Source: Segetibacter aerophilus
Lineage (GTDB): Bacteria; Bacteroidota; Bacteroidia; Chitinophagales; Chitinophagaceae
NCBI RefSeq assembly: GCF_007991655.1
Contig: NZ_BJYT01000002.1
Span: 62,001-126,000, forward strand
Length of the DNA stretch: 64,000 bases
Reading direction: 5' to 3'
Position numbers and translations under genes: made by a program. Position 1 is the stretch's first letter. Each line of letters begins with the position of its first letter. The notes beneath the pieces were generated by a model. It was not told the origin of the DNA. It did not search any database and was given only the letters and a program-made list of their open reading frames with translations. This document shows, piece after piece, positions 62,728 through 64,000 of this stretch.

Positions 62728-63717
62728 TCAATTTATGTACGATAATGACATTTCTAAGCTGGATTGACTATAAGCAAAAATCTCATACTGCCTAATACTA
62801 ATCGGTAAGCTTTCTATTGTGTACTCATTCGCGATTATAGTAAAGAAGTTTCCATTTTTTCTTTCTGACCGCTTTTCATTAATGAACATTCTCCATTCAG
62901 ATTCTACCCAACCAGAAAGCAGATATTGAGGATTTGAACAAATAACAATCATATGTTTTGAATATTCAATTGCCTCATCAATTCGTCTCATAAATTCTGA
63001 ACTCCCAAGTTTTGGCAAACTTACTTCCGATAAGAATACTGTTTTACTTTTTGATGTGAGGTAGTCGTACAGTTTTTTTGCTATTTCAAAGTCTGCAGAC
63101 TTATGGCAAATAAAAACATCGTATTTAAATCGCTCTGTTTCAAATACTGACTTTCGTGCCTTTCTTACATGCTTGTCTATAGGATGAAGTGAAATAATTT
63201 TGTTAATCCATTCAAATGCTGCTTGTGTGTCGGGTGATTTTACACGCGAAGCAGTTTCATTCATTAGGTATTCTAATCCTTTTTCATCCGCAGCCTCAAT
63301 TTCAATTTGGAGGATTGTAGCATCGTTGTTGGTTTCAATATTTTTTAGGTAGAACTTGTGATTAGAATAGTAAACTCTTAAAGCATTTAAAAAAGTGATT
63401 TTGTGATTGAACGGTCTGGCTGATTGAATCGCAGAATTAACTGAAATATTTGCTGAGGTAGCAACGGCACTTCTTAAATATGCACCGTCTGCTATTTGCT
63501 CCCACATTCCATACTCAAATTTATTTATATCATCTCTTGTTCCATTTGTCAACATTACAGGAAGTATTTTCAAGACTAACGACCTGTAGTCATCTAACGG
63601 CGGTACCAGTTTCCCGCCATAGATTTTTTGAAAATCCTCGTCCCAGCAGCTATCCCGATTAATGAAGTTCAAATCATTTTCAATCAAATTAGAGATGCCA
63701 GAAAGTTCGGACTGCAT
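62728..63717 (-). CDS. C-terminal TIR domain protein
   Basis: A 329-residue protein from the ATG at 63717; a TTG lies three codons earlier. Residues 1-195 form an unassigned, mostly helical N-terminal region (possible sensor). The TIR domain is at about 198-325: strand A YDVFICHKSAD, the BB-loop region FLSEVSLPKLGSSEF, and the catalytic-Glu region WVESEWRMF. The Glu is in the position used by NAD-cleaving TIRs. A second TIR gene of the array, of different layout to that at 47551. Defence role is inference. Confidence 0.8.
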   Translation of the reverse strand: MQSELSGISNLIENDLNFINRDSCWDEDFQKIYGGKLVPPLDDYRSLVLKILPVMLTNGTRDDINKFEYGMWEQIADGAYLRSAVATSANISVNSAIQSARPFNHKITFLNALRVYYSNHKFYLKNIETNNDATILQIEIEAADEKGLEYLMNETASRVKSPDTQAAFEWINKIISLHPIDKHVRKARKSVFETERFKYDVFICHKSADFEIAKKLYDYLTSKSKTVFLSEVSLPKLGSSEFMRRIDEAIEYSKHMIVICSNPQYLLSGWVESEWRMFINEKRSERKNGNFFTIIANEYTIESLPISIRQYEIFAYSQSSLEMSLSYIN

Positions 63718-63849
63718 GTTAAGCAAAGTGAGGGTTAAGAGAGGTTAAGTCTACGAAAAAAAGGTATCTTTAATAATTAAGTTGCAATTCCACTAACTGA
63801 AAGTACTTTCTTAGTTGTTCCCACTTATCTGCTCATAGCGGAATTACTT

Positions 63850-64000
63850 TCAAAAAAAGATATTACTAAAGTTTTAAAGCTGCAAATTGCTATAACGAAA
63901 TTTTTCAGGAATTTTGCGTCTATCATAGAAGCAACACAACAAATTAAAAGGTAGCGGGCAACATGATGGCTGAATGCAATGCCTTGTCAACTGCCAAAAA
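63850..64000 (+). repeat. Cassette-spacer repeat R, copy 6 (cut by window end)
   Basis: AAAAAAAGATATTACTAAAG and TTTTAAAGCTGCAAATTGCT, then CAACACAACAAATTAAAAGG. It parallels the start of copy 1 and keeps more of the frame (KDITKVLKLQIAITKFFRNF). It shows that the array continues beyond the window. Confidence 0.6.

Noticed and set aside
40730-63726. CRISPR array
   Set aside because: Repeats are long, diverged, palindromic and hundreds of bases to kilobases apart with genes between; no short regular repeat-spacer pattern or cas gene is present.

Overview
The window reads as a chromosome segment from a Bacteroidota bacterium, most likely a soil or freshwater Chitinophagaceae. The evidence is the gene families (DUF2911 with TPR, two-domain VOC proteins, ECF sigma with a carboxypeptidase-like/TonB-like anti-sigma, a Bacteroides-type SAM-like integrase, PaoABC-type molybdoenzyme), lipoproteins with short SxxC-type lipoboxes, weak Shine-Dalgarno sequences nearly everywhere, and AT-rich intergenes. 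The assignment below phylum is inference.

Region 1 (0.1-36.2 kb) looks like ordinary core genome. In order it holds: a minus-strand stress/envelope operon (BON-SH3, BON lipoprotein, holin-like membrane protein, TerB-like Gly-rich protein); mdh; a DUF427 gene; the homogentisate route of tyrosine breakdown (hppD, hmgA, a fumarylacetoacetase-family hydrolase, a flavin reductase-like protein); a RelE/ParE-type toxin-antitoxin pair; a family 2 glycosyltransferase and a two-domain VOC protein; a PlsC-like acyltransferase; a secreted GH43-F5/8C-FN3 hydrolase; DUF2911; an ECF sigma/anti-sigma pair; xerD; a quinone/aromatic-stress cluster (FMN reductase, pirin, MhqD-like esterase, MhqO-like dioxygenase, Crp/Fnr regulator); a response regulator with a PAS-PAS histidine kinase; an AraC-headed redox/cupin cluster containing a frameshifted aldo/keto reductase; and a paoABC-like aldehyde oxidoreductase operon. 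A short dispersed repeat with a GYG-A-CRC dyad occurs at seven intergenic sites, all in the first 22 kb.

Region 2 (36.2-38.4 kb) is a junction: a tRNA-Val gene, an inverted degenerate copy of its 3' half, an intact tyrosine recombinase and a decayed duplicate of the recombinase 3' end.

Region 3 (38.4-64 kb) is an AT-richer accessory region in which nearly all genes (one exception) lie on the minus strand. They are separated by imperfect palindromes of about 130-140 bp that behave like integron attC sites. The core box at the start of a cassette (G|TTRSYRGY on the minus strand) is the complement of the box at the end of the same cassette, while neighbouring cassettes carry different boxes. 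The box consensus differs from the textbook GTTRRRY. The cargo includes two TIR proteins, a deoxyribosyltransferase/TIR-like plus Tudor-like fusion, a CbxX-type AAA+ ATPase with a partner, DUF4145 and DUF5063 proteins, a cold-shock-domain zinc-cluster protein, several lipoproteins and membrane proteins, a methyltransferase, and an amidohydrolase pseudogene. A second repeat family (six copies of about 150-430 bp, opposite in orientation to the genes) sits between cassettes. No IntI-type integrase is recognisable in the window. The gene direction predicts that, if one exists, it lies to the right of 64 kb. This cassette array is the main candidate for an undescribed system.
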